A stretch of DNA of 64,000 nucleotides from a virus (IMGVR_UViG_3300008267_000022:1-64000), one strand, 5' to 3'; shown: positions 44,612-55,775, numbered from the stretch's first letter. Notes: generated by a model not told the origin, from the sequence alone. Numbers and translations: made by a program.

Positions 44612-45927
44612 TATAATTCGATTTTATTTAATTTAGGCAATTCAATTTTATTCAATTTAGGTAATTCAACCTTATTTAATTTAGGTAATTGAAGTTGTAC
44701 CTGCTTTGGAAATTCAGGAATTTTTTCTTCAAACAATTCACCTAATTTTTCTTTCATTGCCTCAAATGAGAATTTAGTGCGTGATTGAAAACCTTGTCGT
44801 TTTGCATTTTCAGCATAACCTTTGTAATTTTCAAATACATCTTTTAAATAATGCCCTACGTGACCATAATCTACACTAAACCATTCTGCATCTCCTAATA
44901 ACATATTATTTGCAGCTGATGGGTGCACTTTGGTCATTTGTCCAGGAAGCAATGTAGTAAATTCAGGGTTTAAATAATCAATATGACCACTCCAATTTGT
45001 TGTAATTACTGGTTTATTTACAAGTGAGAATTCAAGTAATGGCCTACCAAATCCTTCACCTTTAGTTAAATTAACCATTGCTTTAACTTTAGAGTGATTA
45101 TAAATCTCATTTATTTCAGCATCAGAAAATTCACCATGAAGTAAGTATACATTAGGAAGATTATTTGATTTAACAGTTTCTCGAATTAATTTAATTCGTT
45201 TAATTATTTCATCTCTATCCATGTATGAAGAAGCTACTGTAGATGTCTTTAAAATTAAAGCTGGTTTTTTAGATTTGTTTTTAAAGGTTTCAAAAAATGC
45301 TTTTATTAATAAACCTACATTCTTTCTATCTTCACCCAATTGACCTTGCATCCAATGTCCTACAAATAAGTAAGCAAAATCTTCTTTTATGCTAGATAAA
45401 TCAAATGTTGATTTTACAGGCTTATAAACATCAGTATTAGCACCTTCAAAAATAACTTCTCCATCTCCAACCCATTCAAGAGCTCCTAATAATCTATTAG
45501 TATTTTGTTCACGTTTTTCAAATTTACTATTTCTTAATACATCAATAGTATGTTTTGAAGAACCTAAAATTAGATTCATTCGTTGGCATCCTTCAATCCA
45601 ATCACCAGGAGCTACAGTTGTTTCAATTCCTGCAGTACATCCGATGTTATATTTCCCTATTGGTTGGAACTCATTTGGAACTGTAATTTGCATCCAAATT
45701 TCAGGTTGAGCAGGTAATTGAGGGTTATTTAATAAATGTTTAGTTAAAAATTCCCATTCAGGATTATCCTTAATAAATCCCCTAGGGGTAGAACCCCATC
45801 GTTGGGACATGATTTTTACATCATATCTATCTAGTTCAATAATCGCTTTAACGATATCGCGAGAACGTGCTCCGTATCCACTATAAGTGTCAATAGGGCA
45901 GCTTATTACAAATGTTGGTTTATCCAT
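44611..45927 (-). CDS. GT4-like glycosyltransferase with repeated tail
   Basis: 438 residues, GT-B. The C-terminal donor domain has NLTKGEGFGRPLLEFSLVNK near 290 (E-x7-E). After residue about 405 comes a tail of LPKLNKIE-type octads repeated three to four times (44611-44700), probably a solvent-exposed linker or tether. A TGTATA box stands upstream of the start. Confidence 0.88.
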   Translation of the reverse strand: MDKPTFVISCPIDTYSGYGARSRDIVKAIIELDRYDVKIMSQRWGSTPRGFIKDNPEWEFLTKHLLNNPQLPAQPEIWMQITVPNEFQPIGKYNIGCTAGIETTVAPGDWIEGCQRMNLILGSSKHTIDVLRNSKFEKREQNTNRLLGALEWVGDGEVIFEGANTDVYKPVKSTFDLSSIKEDFAYLFVGHWMQGQLGEDRKNVGLLIKAFFETFKNKSKKPALILKTSTVASSYMDRDEIIKRIKLIRETVKSNNLPNVYLLHGEFSDAEINEIYNHSKVKAMVNLTKGEGFGRPLLEFSLVNKPVITTNWSGHIDYLNPEFTTLLPGQMTKVHPSAANNMLLGDAEWFSVDYGHVGHYLKDVFENYKGYAENAKRQGFQSRTKFSFEAMKEKLGELFEEKIPEFPKQVQLQLPKLNKVELPKLNKIELPKLNKIEL

Positions 45928-45932
45928 GATTA

Positions 45933-47372
45933 TTAATATACAAATGCGTGATTAATTGTGTCTTCTTTAACTTCACTAACGTTGATTAACTCATATTTTT
46001 CTCGTGGAGTCCACGTGTCAAATAATTTATCTATCGCGTTAATTGCTCTAACTCCCATATACTCTCCTGTAAGGCCTGCTTCATTCATTGCCCAATGTCT
46101 TCCTGTTTTACCAAGTTCTTTTCTCATTGTTCTATCTAAAGCATATACTTCAGCAATTCTAGCTGCTGCATCTTCAGCATTACATCTATCATCCCAAATA
46201 TAAGGTGTTTTAGGTGAACCTTGAATTGAGCGATTTGTTGGGTAAACCGGGAATGCCCATGAACCATGATTTTTATAACGGCCTGTATGATTTGAAGGAA
46301 TTTCAGGTGATGGTGTGTACCAATTTCCGTATTCATCTTCAAAACGCATTTGATCTTGCATACCACCCGTTACATTAGCAATAATTACAGTACCTGCTAA
46401 AATTGCTTCTGTTAATGATAATCCCCAACCTTCATTTGAAGTTAACAATATTTGAGCATCTGCTATATTGTAAATAAAATTCAATTGGCTACTATTTAAT
46501 TTATTAACTGAAAAATAAACAGCATTGGGGTAGTCGTGGAATAAAATTCTACGTACTGCTTCTAAATCAGTGCCATGATCACTTACTACTTCAGTATGCA
46601 TTACCATAGCACATTTTTCTGCTTTTTCTTTTGGTAATGTATCTAAAAATAATTTAAAAGCAAGCATTGTATCTGGAATTTGCTTACGTCTAATATTTCT
46701 AGAGTTAAAGAATACAACAAAGTCTTTTTCTTTTCCTCCAAAGATACTATCTTTAAAAGCTTTTAATTCTTTTAATTCATCTTCTTTTTCAATTGGATAA
46801 AAATGGTTTTCATTTAAACCATGAGGAACATATTCAATGATTTTATTCTTAGCTTTTTCACCTAAAACAAGCTCATTAATTAATTTTGTTTGTTTTGAAA
46901 TTGCTAATAATGCATCGCATGATTCATAAAATGCTTTGTTGTACAACGGTGCCGGATAATCATCCCAGATGTTTAAATAAATGATTGGACATTGTTTTCT
47001 AATCTCGTTTTCAATCATAAACAACCATTCAAAATACCTTGGGTCAGTAATTAACATGATAGCATCAGGCTTTTCTACTTCCATTAAGTATCGAATCATT
47101 TCATGATCACCGTAACCATCTATTGGATATAAAAATACAGATGAATCTTCTATACCTGCATTTATATTAGTATCTGCTGATAAATCAAAACGTTTTCCTT
47201 TTTCTGGGTGGTTTAGGGCTCCTGCTAGGTTAATCCAATTGAAATGATGGGCTGTGTTTAGTACTAATTCACGTGCTACTGTAGCTACGCCGGAGTGTAC
47301 TCTAATGTCATCACAAATTAGTAGGATTTTTTTTCGTTCCTTTTGAGGGAGGTAATTGAATTTGTCTTTCAT
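45933..47372 (-). CDS. GT4-family glycosyltransferase
   Basis: 479 residues. LLICDDIRVHSGVATVAREL opens the GT-B N-domain; LTSNEGWGLSLTEAILAGTV near 308 is the GT4 E-x7-E donor block. The C-terminus is helical. First gene of the cassette in transcription order. Confidence 0.92.
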   Translation of the reverse strand: MKDKFNYLPQKERKKILLICDDIRVHSGVATVARELVLNTAHHFNWINLAGALNHPEKGKRFDLSADTNINAGIEDSSVFLYPIDGYGDHEMIRYLMEVEKPDAIMLITDPRYFEWLFMIENEIRKQCPIIYLNIWDDYPAPLYNKAFYESCDALLAISKQTKLINELVLGEKAKNKIIEYVPHGLNENHFYPIEKEDELKELKAFKDSIFGGKEKDFVVFFNSRNIRRKQIPDTMLAFKLFLDTLPKEKAEKCAMVMHTEVVSDHGTDLEAVRRILFHDYPNAVYFSVNKLNSSQLNFIYNIADAQILLTSNEGWGLSLTEAILAGTVIIANVTGGMQDQMRFEDEYGNWYTPSPEIPSNHTGRYKNHGSWAFPVYPTNRSIQGSPKTPYIWDDRCNAEDAAARIAEVYALDRTMRKELGKTGRHWAMNEAGLTGEYMGVRAINAIDKLFDTWTPREKYELINVSEVKEDTINHAFVY

Positions 47373-47405
47373 ATAACTTTTTAAAATTTAATTTAATATA
47401 AAACT

Positions 47406-47603
47406 TTATTGTTCTGTTTCCAAACTTAAGTCGTTGTGATTGTGAATTTGTTTTCTAAATTCTTCTTCTGTTAAATAAAGGTGAATTGCTCGTTCACTTA
47501 ATTTTTGAAAACTAAATTTTCGTTTAATACACTCAATTTTGAATTTTTCGAATAACTCGTTGTCTATTTTGACACTTGTTAAAACTTGGTTTTTTTCACT
47601 CAT
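47406..47603 (-). CDS. Ribbon-helix-helix-like protein, 65 aa
   Basis: TSVKIDNELFEKFKIECIKR then SFQKLSERAIHLYL gives strand-helix-helix as in Arc/MetJ-type regulators, which bind DNA as dimers. It directly precedes the glycan cassette, so it might regulate it. Confidence 0.7.
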   Translation of the reverse strand: MSEKNQVLTSVKIDNELFEKFKIECIKRKFSFQKLSERAIHLYLTEEEFRKQIHNHNDLSLETEQ

Positions 47604-47646
47604 ATGTTTTTAATTTAATATTATCGTATATACATATGGCGGGATA

Positions 47647-48582
47647 TCAATAGGTTGCAGAGCATAAGTGGGTTTTATAAAAAGAACACCATTTACAATT
47701 ATCATTTTGTTTTGGTTGGTGTTCTACTTCTTTAAAACCATTCCGATCAAATGCTTGTTCTATAAATTCTTCTATTGATTTTGTTGCTTTGTTTATTTTT
47801 ACTTTTCCCGAAGCAGGGCTATAAGTTTGGATTCTTCTAATTACAAAATCTTCACTTTCAAATATCTTACGTTTTACAATTAAAAATTCAATTTCTATAT
47901 TGTCTTGAGGGATACCGTAAACTTCAGAAAAATATTTTTTATATATTACAAGTTGAAGTTGTTTTTGTTCATTTGATTTTTCTCTAGCACTCCATCCTTG
48001 TTTGCTTGTTTTTATATCTATAATCTTAATTTTATTAGTTGGCTCATGATATAAAACAACATCTAAATATGCTTGAAACATTATGTTAGGAAACTTAGAA
48101 TGTGGATTTAATGTAAGAGGCAATTCAATTCCTACTAAATACCAACCTCGTTTACTAAAATACCTTCCTTTACTTTTAGATAACTCCCTAATAATTTCTA
48201 CTCCATCTTCATAAAACTCCCTTAATTCTTCCGGAGTGACAAAATGCTGGTTGTTATTAGACTTGTATTGTTTTTTGTATTCTTCACGGAGGTTTTCTTC
48301 TAGTAATTCAGAAGTGTTAATTCGATCTGCTTCAGCTCCACTTTTTTCATAAAATGTAGTTAAGTAATGTTGAAGTGTTTCATGGAATGCTGTTCCAAAA
48401 ACAGTATGGATTGAGGAAGTAAATTGTTTATACCCTTCTCTATATTGTAGTGACCATTTTTTAGGGCATTCATTAAACATGGAAAGTTGAGAGTATGAAA
48501 TAGATTTTTGGGTTGCATAATCTATTTGTGGTAAAACCTTAGTTTTTATTTCTTTTAATACAGAAGGTAACTTTTTTTTCAT
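47647..48582 (-). CDS. Cas4/RecB-like PD-(D/E)XK nuclease
   Basis: 311 residues. SQLSMFNECPKKW (Cys near 35), FGTAFHETL (His near 64), a QAYLDVV strand (Asp), IIDIKTS (Asp, Lys) and a C-terminal CKWCSFYKTHLC cluster give the order of a RecB/AddB/Cas4 exonuclease with a four-Cys iron-sulphur site. Likely a role in DNA end processing or recombination during replication. Confidence 0.88.
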   Translation of the reverse strand: MKKKLPSVLKEIKTKVLPQIDYATQKSISYSQLSMFNECPKKWSLQYREGYKQFTSSIHTVFGTAFHETLQHYLTTFYEKSGAEADRINTSELLEENLREEYKKQYKSNNNQHFVTPEELREFYEDGVEIIRELSKSKGRYFSKRGWYLVGIELPLTLNPHSKFPNIMFQAYLDVVLYHEPTNKIKIIDIKTSKQGWSAREKSNEQKQLQLVIYKKYFSEVYGIPQDNIEIEFLIVKRKIFESEDFVIRRIQTYSPASGKVKINKATKSIEEFIEQAFDRNGFKEVEHQPKQNDNCKWCSFYKTHLCSATY

Positions 48583-48620
48583 TACCTAAAGATATAAAAA
48601 ATTTTTTATTTTGCCAAAGA

Positions 48621-48653
48621 AAAAGAAAACCCCCACGATAGCGACGTTGGGGG
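48621..48653 (-). terminator. Intrinsic terminator
   Basis: CCCCC and GGGGG enclose a short loop with extra pairs, followed by TTTTCTTTTT, between the genes at 48688 and 48582. Confidence 0.85.
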
Positions 48654-48658
48654 TTTCG

Positions 48659-48678
48659 CCGTTACAGTTTTGTAACGG
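48659..48678 (-). other. Hairpin before the terminator
   Basis: CCGTTACA and TGTAACGG form a perfect 8-bp stem with an AAAC loop, a few bases upstream of the terminator at 48621-48653. Together they make a double hairpin. Confidence 0.75.
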
Positions 48679-48687
48679 TCCTAAATA

Positions 48688-49083
48688 TTATTTTTCAGGA
48701 ACTAATCTTTTAAGATCTTCAGCATCTAAAGTAATTTGGATATAGTCTGCTATGGCTTCATACGTAGCTGATGAGCTATTGTTATTTAGGTATCTAAAGA
48801 TTTTAGGGGCTTCTTCTTCGAAGAATATTTCTTCATTATTGTATTGGTCGCCTAAATCATACCCATCTTCATCAGGTTCATAAACTACTGAGAATGATAC
48901 TTGGCCATTATCCTCAATGCTTCCGTAGTATTCGCCAGAGTTTGAATGTAATGTAACTCCTTTTCCATCAGAGTCATATTCTAGATACGCATTATCTTTA
49001 TAATCCTCATTTAATTCAGCGGCATATTTGCTTTCAGTGATAATGCCAGCTAACATTTGCATGCGAAATAGTTCTTTATTCAT
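48688..49083 (-). CDS. GIITE-motif protein, 131 aa
   Basis: N-terminal MNKELFRMQMLAGIITESKY matches the opening of the protein at 49326-50090. The rest is an acidic alpha/beta domain. The shared N-terminal peptide suggests packaging or scaffold targeting; see findings. Confidence 0.78.
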   Translation of the reverse strand: MNKELFRMQMLAGIITESKYAAELNEDYKDNAYLEYDSDGKGVTLHSNSGEYYGSIEDNGQVSFSVVYEPDEDGYDLGDQYNNEEIFFEEEAPKIFRYLNNNSSSATYEAIADYIQITLDAEDLKRLVPEK

Positions 49084-49084
49084 T

Positions 49085-49321
49085 TTACTTTATAATACCA
49101 GCTCTAACTTGGAGCATTCTACGTTCAGCTAATTGTTCTTCAGAGGCACCTACGATCATATCATAATCACTCATAGATAATACTTTTCCAGCTTCACTCA
49201 TTTTAATTATGTTTTCAGCTACATCATGGAGGTCCATGTCATTCTTAGCATCTTCTCTAGCATATTCGAGTAAACGAATAAATAAAGGGACATCTACTTT
49301 GATTATATCTCGAGGATTCAT
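49085..49321 (-). CDS. RAGIIK-tail protein, 78 aa
   Basis: Helical protein ending RRMLQVRAGIIK, the same ending as the 324-residue protein at 52149-53123. It lies between two GIITE-motif genes. Confidence 0.75.
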   Translation of the reverse strand: MNPRDIIKVDVPLFIRLLEYAREDAKNDMDLHDVAENIIKMSEAGKVLSMSDYDMIVGASEEQLAERRMLQVRAGIIK

Positions 49322-49325
49322 CTTA

Positions 49326-50090
49326 TTATCGTTTAACGTTTTTCCACATAGCAGCAGCTGCTATTTTTTGGCCTTTTTCTCCTCCACCGGCAGCTTTAGC
49401 TACATCTTCAAACCCTTTTCCTTTTTTACCAATATCTTCTCCAGCTTTTGCTTTTTTAACTACTGCTGATTTTTGTTTTGCAGATAAACCAGCTGAAGGT
49501 TTTTTATCTTCTCTTAGCTTGCTTAGTAAAGCATCCAATTCTTCTGGGTTGTTAGTAAAGTAATTTTCTCCACCTTCACCTTTAAGGCTGCTTTTAAGTT
49601 GCATAGCAATATTTCTTGGTCCTTCAGGTGAAAGGAGGTAATTAGCTAGTTCAATCATTTCATCATTTCCAGCTTGGGAAAATTCAAATACTTTAAGGAT
49701 TTTATCTATAGTAGCCCCTACGTTTTCATTTACTTCAGCTTCATATACTTGATTAGCATCTGTTTCTTCATGAGATGGTGCTTCAGGCATATCGTCTTTA
49801 GATTCATATACATCTGGGTCTTTATCTTCTTCTAGGTCTTGCTCTCTATTTTCAAATTTATTTAAATAGCGCTCACCTAAAAAATGTTCAAATGCATCTT
49901 CATATGATTCTTTTACACGACCCTCAAATGGGTTATTGATTGCTCCAATTCCTACAATCCCTCCAGCAACATAGTGTTCATTTAATGAATCTTTTTCTGT
50001 GTTTTGAGATAGCTCTTCAAGTTTAATTCGATATTCACCTTCAGTAATAATACCTGAAAGCATTTGTAAGCGTAGTTGTTCTTTATCCAT
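49326..50090 (-). CDS. GIITE-motif protein with basic tail, 254 aa
   Basis: N-terminus MDKEQLRLQMLSGIITEGEY; an acidic, low-complexity middle (residues 70-120); then a helical domain; and a Lys/Ala/Gly-rich tail (KAKAGEDIGKKGKGFEDVAK...). The tail resembles a short domain found in marine phage proteins. May be an internal virion or scaffold protein. Confidence 0.78.
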   Translation of the reverse strand: MDKEQLRLQMLSGIITEGEYRIKLEELSQNTEKDSLNEHYVAGGIVGIGAINNPFEGRVKESYEDAFEHFLGERYLNKFENREQDLEEDKDPDVYESKDDMPEAPSHEETDANQVYEAEVNENVGATIDKILKVFEFSQAGNDEMIELANYLLSPEGPRNIAMQLKSSLKGEGGENYFTNNPEELDALLSKLREDKKPSAGLSAKQKSAVVKKAKAGEDIGKKGKGFEDVAKAAGGGEKGQKIAAAAMWKNVKR

Positions 50091-50111
50091 TTGAGTATTT
50101 TATTATAAATA

Positions 50112-50330
50112 TTATAGGTTTTTTGCTTCGCGCAATATTTGTAGAGTTTTTTGCATGTATAGCAAATCATCCATTTTTTCCTGGATGCTATGTTCAAGCC
50201 AATCCTCTAAAGATAAATCATTACGATCCATATTAGTACCGTATTTTTGTTTACCAACAGTAGCTCTTGAAACAAATTGATCAATGATTGAATCAACAAT
50301 TGAATCTGTAACCTTAATTTCTCTAGTCAT
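50112..50330 (-). CDS. Conserved small phage protein, 72 aa
   Basis: FVSRATVGKQKYGTNMDRND then a helix (EDWLEHSIQEKMDDLLYMQK). This GKxKYGTxxDR opening is frequent in T4-like phages; it resembles the start of MazG-like/DUF5664-type helices. Overlaps its neighbours. Confidence 0.78.
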   Translation of the reverse strand: MTREIKVTDSIVDSIIDQFVSRATVGKQKYGTNMDRNDLSLEDWLEHSIQEKMDDLLYMQKTLQILREAKNL

Positions 50331-50758
50331 TGTTTTAATAACTTATTAATTTCTTTTTCTTCTATTCCCATATCATATAACACTCTTCGAGTGCCATGTT
50401 CACGTAAAATATCAATGTACTCTTCAGCTTCGCCTAAACTGCATTCAAAATGTTTTGCTACGTGCTCTACCAAAGTAGCAGGCTTTCTCTTTATTCTTGA
50501 TTTAACGTATTTCAAGAACGTTTTAGTTTTTGGAATCATCTCTCTATAAATTTGATATGTTTGTTGTTTGTTCTCGTATGGTAGAGTTTGAACAAAATTA
50601 GCTAATTCAACATAATTTATATTCATAGATACATATCGATGTATCATGTAGGAGTTCCATTTCTCCCATGATTCTTCCGAAATATTTTCAATAGGAGTTT
50701 TATAGAGGGTGATTTCATTTAACCACCCCCATATATCTTTTATTTGTTTTTTAGACAT
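50327..50758 (-). CDS. Clamp-loader small subunit (gp62-like)
   Basis: 143 residues, helical: DIWGWLNEITLYKTPIENIS, then WEKWNSYMIHRYVSMNINYV. This matches the N-terminal pattern of T4-type gp62, the small subunit that joins four gp44 ATPases to load the clamp. The gp44-like gene is 450 bases away in the same unit. Confidence 0.75.
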   Translation of the reverse strand: MSKKQIKDIWGWLNEITLYKTPIENISEESWEKWNSYMIHRYVSMNINYVELANFVQTLPYENKQQTYQIYREMIPKTKTFLKYVKSRIKRKPATLVEHVAKHFECSLGEAEEYIDILREHGTRRVLYDMGIEEKEINKLLKQ

Positions 50759-50993
50759 TCAAAGTAATATCTTTATATTCCTCACGAATTTCTTTAGGAA
50801 GTGAATCAGGTAAAATTTTCTTTGATTCTAAATCATAAAAAACAGGTACAGGAATAAGCATATCTTCATCTGATCCTACAAGGAATTTGGATACTTTTCG
50901 GATGATTACTGCTTGTCCAAATAATTTACCCCCATTATCTCCTTCAACTGGGGTTGTGTTTTGGAAGTCGATGTTTAATTGTGGTTTTTCCAT
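50751..50993 (-). CDS. Hypothetical protein in replication unit, 80 aa
   Basis: Beta-rich (GKLFGQAVIIRKVSKFLVG) with an acidic C-terminus. Overlaps the clamp-loader gene by eight bases. Confidence 0.75.
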   Translation of the reverse strand: MEKPQLNIDFQNTTPVEGDNGGKLFGQAVIIRKVSKFLVGSDEDMLIPVPVFYDLESKKILPDSLPKEIREEYKDITLNV

Positions 50994-50994
50994 T

Positions 50995-51207
50995 TTATTT
51001 ATTTTGATTGTTTATTTTTTCTTTTCTATATTCATAAAAGTCATGAATGAATCCTGCTGCTACTATTATATTCATTCCAAAAGACATTAATATTTCATGT
51101 AAATCAGCATATATCGATGTCATCAAATGAATGTGTCCAACTGTCCAAAAAGGTACAGATAGGTTACTTGATACCCACGAAAGAGTATATTTTAAAAAGT
51201 GCTTCAT
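50995..51207 (-). CDS. Small membrane-associated protein, 70 aa
   Basis: Two hydrophobic helices around a polar turn (WTVGHIHLM); basic C-terminus. Overlaps the clamp-loader ATPase gene by four bases. Confidence 0.7.
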   Translation of the reverse strand: MKHFLKYTLSWVSSNLSVPFWTVGHIHLMTSIYADLHEILMSFGMNIIVAAGFIHDFYEYRKEKINNQNK

Positions 51208-52112
51208 ATTACTTCTATAATCTTTGCGATTGCAGACATTATATTAATTTCTTTATCTATTCTAAAATTAGCTTGATGTAAATGTTCATTTAATATTATT
51301 GCAACAGAGCCTTCTTTGCCTGGGGCGTATTTTGAGGAGTGTTCAAATAATGAGCGGTATAGTTCTTCAAAGTCTTTAATATTTGAATCTGCTATAATTT
51401 GTCTAATAGTGAGCCATTTCTTATCACCCATTAATTCTTTTAATACTTCTTTAATGTAATTATTTGAAGTTAAAACAGTTTTATCTAATTGAACATGATC
51501 ATCTTTTATAGACATTTGGATTACATTTAACATTTTCCTCATATCAGGATAATATTGAATAATAAGTGTCTTAAGATCTTCAGGTTGATAAGATAAACTT
51601 AATTGATCTGCTAATATCCAAGTTAAATGATTATAAACATCTTTTTTAGTTGGGGGTACAATTTTAAGTACTTGACAACGTGATTGAAGTGGATCAATTA
51701 TACGTTCAACAAAATTACAAGTTAATATAAAACGTGTTGAGCGAGAAAATGTTTCAATTACGTTTCGTAAAGCCGCTTGCCCTTGAATAGTAATAAAATC
51801 GGCCTCATCTAGTATTACTACTTTAACTCCTTTCCAAGATGCAGCACTAGCAAATCCTTTTACTTTTTCTCGAATTGTATCAATTCCATTTTCATCTGAA
51901 GCATTGATGTAAAGGTAGTCGCAGTCTAAGTTTTTAACTATAATTTTAGCTAATGTAGTTTTACCTGTACCTGCGGGTCCATAAAAAATAAAGTTTTGAA
52001 TATCACCCTGGTCAAGGTATTTTTGGATTATATCTTTAACATTTTCATTACCTACATAATGTTTTAATTCAGTAGGACGAAAACGTTCTACATATAATGT
52101 GTTTTCTTTCAT
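51204..52112 (-). CDS. Clamp-loader ATPase (gp44/RFC-like)
   Basis: 302 residues. FRPTELKHYVGNENVKDII opening, Walker A GPAGTGKTTLAK (near 45), Walker B VVILDEADF (near 97), arginine-finger SRC and sensor FILTCNF. All AAA+ clamp-loader marks are present, size as in T4 gp44. Opens and loads the sliding clamp at primer ends. Confidence 0.95.
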   Translation of the reverse strand: MKENTLYVERFRPTELKHYVGNENVKDIIQKYLDQGDIQNFIFYGPAGTGKTTLAKIIVKNLDCDYLYINASDENGIDTIREKVKGFASAASWKGVKVVILDEADFITIQGQAALRNVIETFSRSTRFILTCNFVERIIDPLQSRCQVLKIVPPTKKDVYNHLTWILADQLSLSYQPEDLKTLIIQYYPDMRKMLNVIQMSIKDDHVQLDKTVLTSNNYIKEVLKELMGDKKWLTIRQIIADSNIKDFEELYRSLFEHSSKYAPGKEGSVAIILNEHLHQANFRIDKEINIMSAIAKIIEVI

Positions 52113-52148
52113 AACCTTAATATACTAAAAACTTTTATTAAAACAAAT

Positions 52149-53123
52149 TTATTTTATAATACCTGCTCGAACTTGAAAAGCACGCTTGAGTTTACGTTCA
52201 AATAATCTGTTTGTAATATTTTGTACTTTTTGTTGAATAGCACTTCTTTCTTTACCACTTTTAAATCCTGATATTTGAATTATAGCATTGTCAGGGTTTT
52301 GTTTAGAAATTACTACTTTAACTTTTAAATCTGAGGCTCCTGGTTTTAGTTCGGGGACTTTAGATTCTAGGTCATCCTTTAAATCTTCAGCATCTCCTAC
52401 GCTTAATGGGTCTCCTTCAGGTGTGTTAGTAATATTGTATGAAGGAATAGCAGTTTTTACTGGTTCTTTAGTTTTAGGTTCAGAAGGTGTTTCGTCTTTT
52501 GCTTCTACTGGTTTGATGGTGAAGTCACTTATTCCAGCATTTTTCATTACTGTTCTAAGTACTTTTTCCAAAGTTTCATCATTAGGAACAGTTTTATTAT
52601 CTTTTCTAGGGAACACTATTAATCCATCCTCTTCAACCCATTTTAATATATCTGATTTTTGGGTGATGTCTAAGATAATTGGGATCATAGCTTCAATACT
52701 AGATTGAGGATAAAATACTTTCCAATCAGTAGCTTCTTTTGGTAACTCATCAAAACTTAAATTTTCCCACCCTGTAATATCTAAGCCAGTTCTTGATTGG
52801 ATATCTTTAGCTTTTTTAAGTTTCCACTCGGCATCAGATGAATTCCATTCTTTTCTATTAGCTGGGGTTTTCATGTTAGGGCCTCCACCTGGTCCAAATG
52901 CTTTTTGGATTATAGGGTTAATTGATGGGTCAGCTTGCCTTTGGTAAGTTACGTACTGGCCATATCCGGCATCTTTGTAGTTATTTAGGTCTTCTAAAGC
53001 AGCCTCAACTTGTTCTATCGGGGTTTCTTTAGTAAATAAAGCTACATTTTTTACTCGTCTAAGACCTTTAGAATTGTCTTGGTCTTGATCTTCGTTTTCA
53101 AATAAAAAGTCTAATAATCTCAT
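52149..53123 (-). CDS. RAGIIK-tail protein, 324 aa
   Basis: MRLLDFLFENEDQDQDNSKG start, a helical N-half, a Pro/Thr/Lys-rich linker (residues about 210-230) and a C-terminal domain ending LKRAFQVRAGIIK. The tail repeats that of the protein at 49085-49321. No enzyme motif. Possibly virion-internal. Confidence 0.78.
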   Translation of the reverse strand: MRLLDFLFENEDQDQDNSKGLRRVKNVALFTKETPIEQVEAALEDLNNYKDAGYGQYVTYQRQADPSINPIIQKAFGPGGGPNMKTPANRKEWNSSDAEWKLKKAKDIQSRTGLDITGWENLSFDELPKEATDWKVFYPQSSIEAMIPIILDITQKSDILKWVEEDGLIVFPRKDNKTVPNDETLEKVLRTVMKNAGISDFTIKPVEAKDETPSEPKTKEPVKTAIPSYNITNTPEGDPLSVGDAEDLKDDLESKVPELKPGASDLKVKVVISKQNPDNAIIQISGFKSGKERSAIQQKVQNITNRLFERKLKRAFQVRAGIIK

Positions 53124-53137
53124 AATTATAAATATCT

Positions 53138-53166
53138 AAAAAAATAGGACCCATTACATCGGGTCC
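53138..53166 (-). terminator. Terminator around a stop codon
   Basis: GGACCC and GGGTCC pair on the minus strand with the stop TAA of the gene at 53154-53417 in the loop, followed by TATTTTTTT. Confidence 0.85.
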
Positions 53167-53417
53167 CCGTAAATATTAAAACGTTTAACTGGTTCCGGTT
53201 GAATTTCTTTTTCTTCACTTTTTATAACATAAAGTTTACTATCTAAAGGAGCTAAGCGAAATTCTGCTTTTTCTTGATATTTATCAAACCATGCTTCTAA
53301 AACATCGGTAAGTGACTTATGAATAACTTTATTACTATCATTCACAAGCACCCACTGATCTCCAGGGGGTACTCGTGTTGCTATAAGTTCGTGGTATTCT
53401 ACTTTTTCTGTTTTCAT
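53154..53417 (-). CDS. Hypothetical protein downstream of groEL, 87 aa
   Basis: Alpha/beta, no motif. It starts two bases after the groEL stop, in the same operon, and ends within the terminator hairpin. Confidence 0.75.
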   Translation of the reverse strand: MKTEKVEYHELIATRVPPGDQWVLVNDSNKVIHKSLTDVLEAWFDKYQEKAEFRLAPLDSKLYVIKSEEKEIQPEPVKRFNIYGDPM

Positions 53418-53418
53418 A

Positions 53419-55350
<1,932 letters not shown>

Positions 55351-55354
<4 letters not shown>

Positions 55355-55707
55355 ATTTCTACTTTATTTAACATTGATTCAATTCCCTCTTTAACATTAT
55401 TCCAGGTACTAATATACCCTTGAATAGTTTCATATTCACCTTGATTTTGATAAAATTTTTCTTTAGCAATGCGACCTAAGGCATTTTTAAAACTTGTGTA
55501 ATACCCTATAACATTTTCTCTTTCTTTACCAGAAGCTTCAGCTCCTCTAAATCCTTTTTCAGCAATCTTTTTTTCCATTACTGTAAAGTTAGATGCATCT
55601 TTTACAATGTAAAAAGGCTCAATTGCGGGGTCTTTAATAGTACAATAATTGGATTGTGTGTCATTTTCATCCTTAGCAGGACGACCTTTACTTTTTGTTT
55701 CTTTCAT
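55351..55707 (-). CDS. AT-hook-containing protein, 118 aa
   Basis: KSKGRPAKDE at residues 5-14 is AT-hook-like. The rest is an alpha/beta domain with a Tyr/Lys-rich centre (ENVIGYYTSFKNALGRIAKE). Found upstream of groES, between it and the clamp; function unknown. Confidence 0.78.
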
Positions 55708-55775
55708 AACTGAATTTAAATTTATAACTATAATATACTAAAACTATTTTAGATTTCCAAATCTTGTTATAAATA

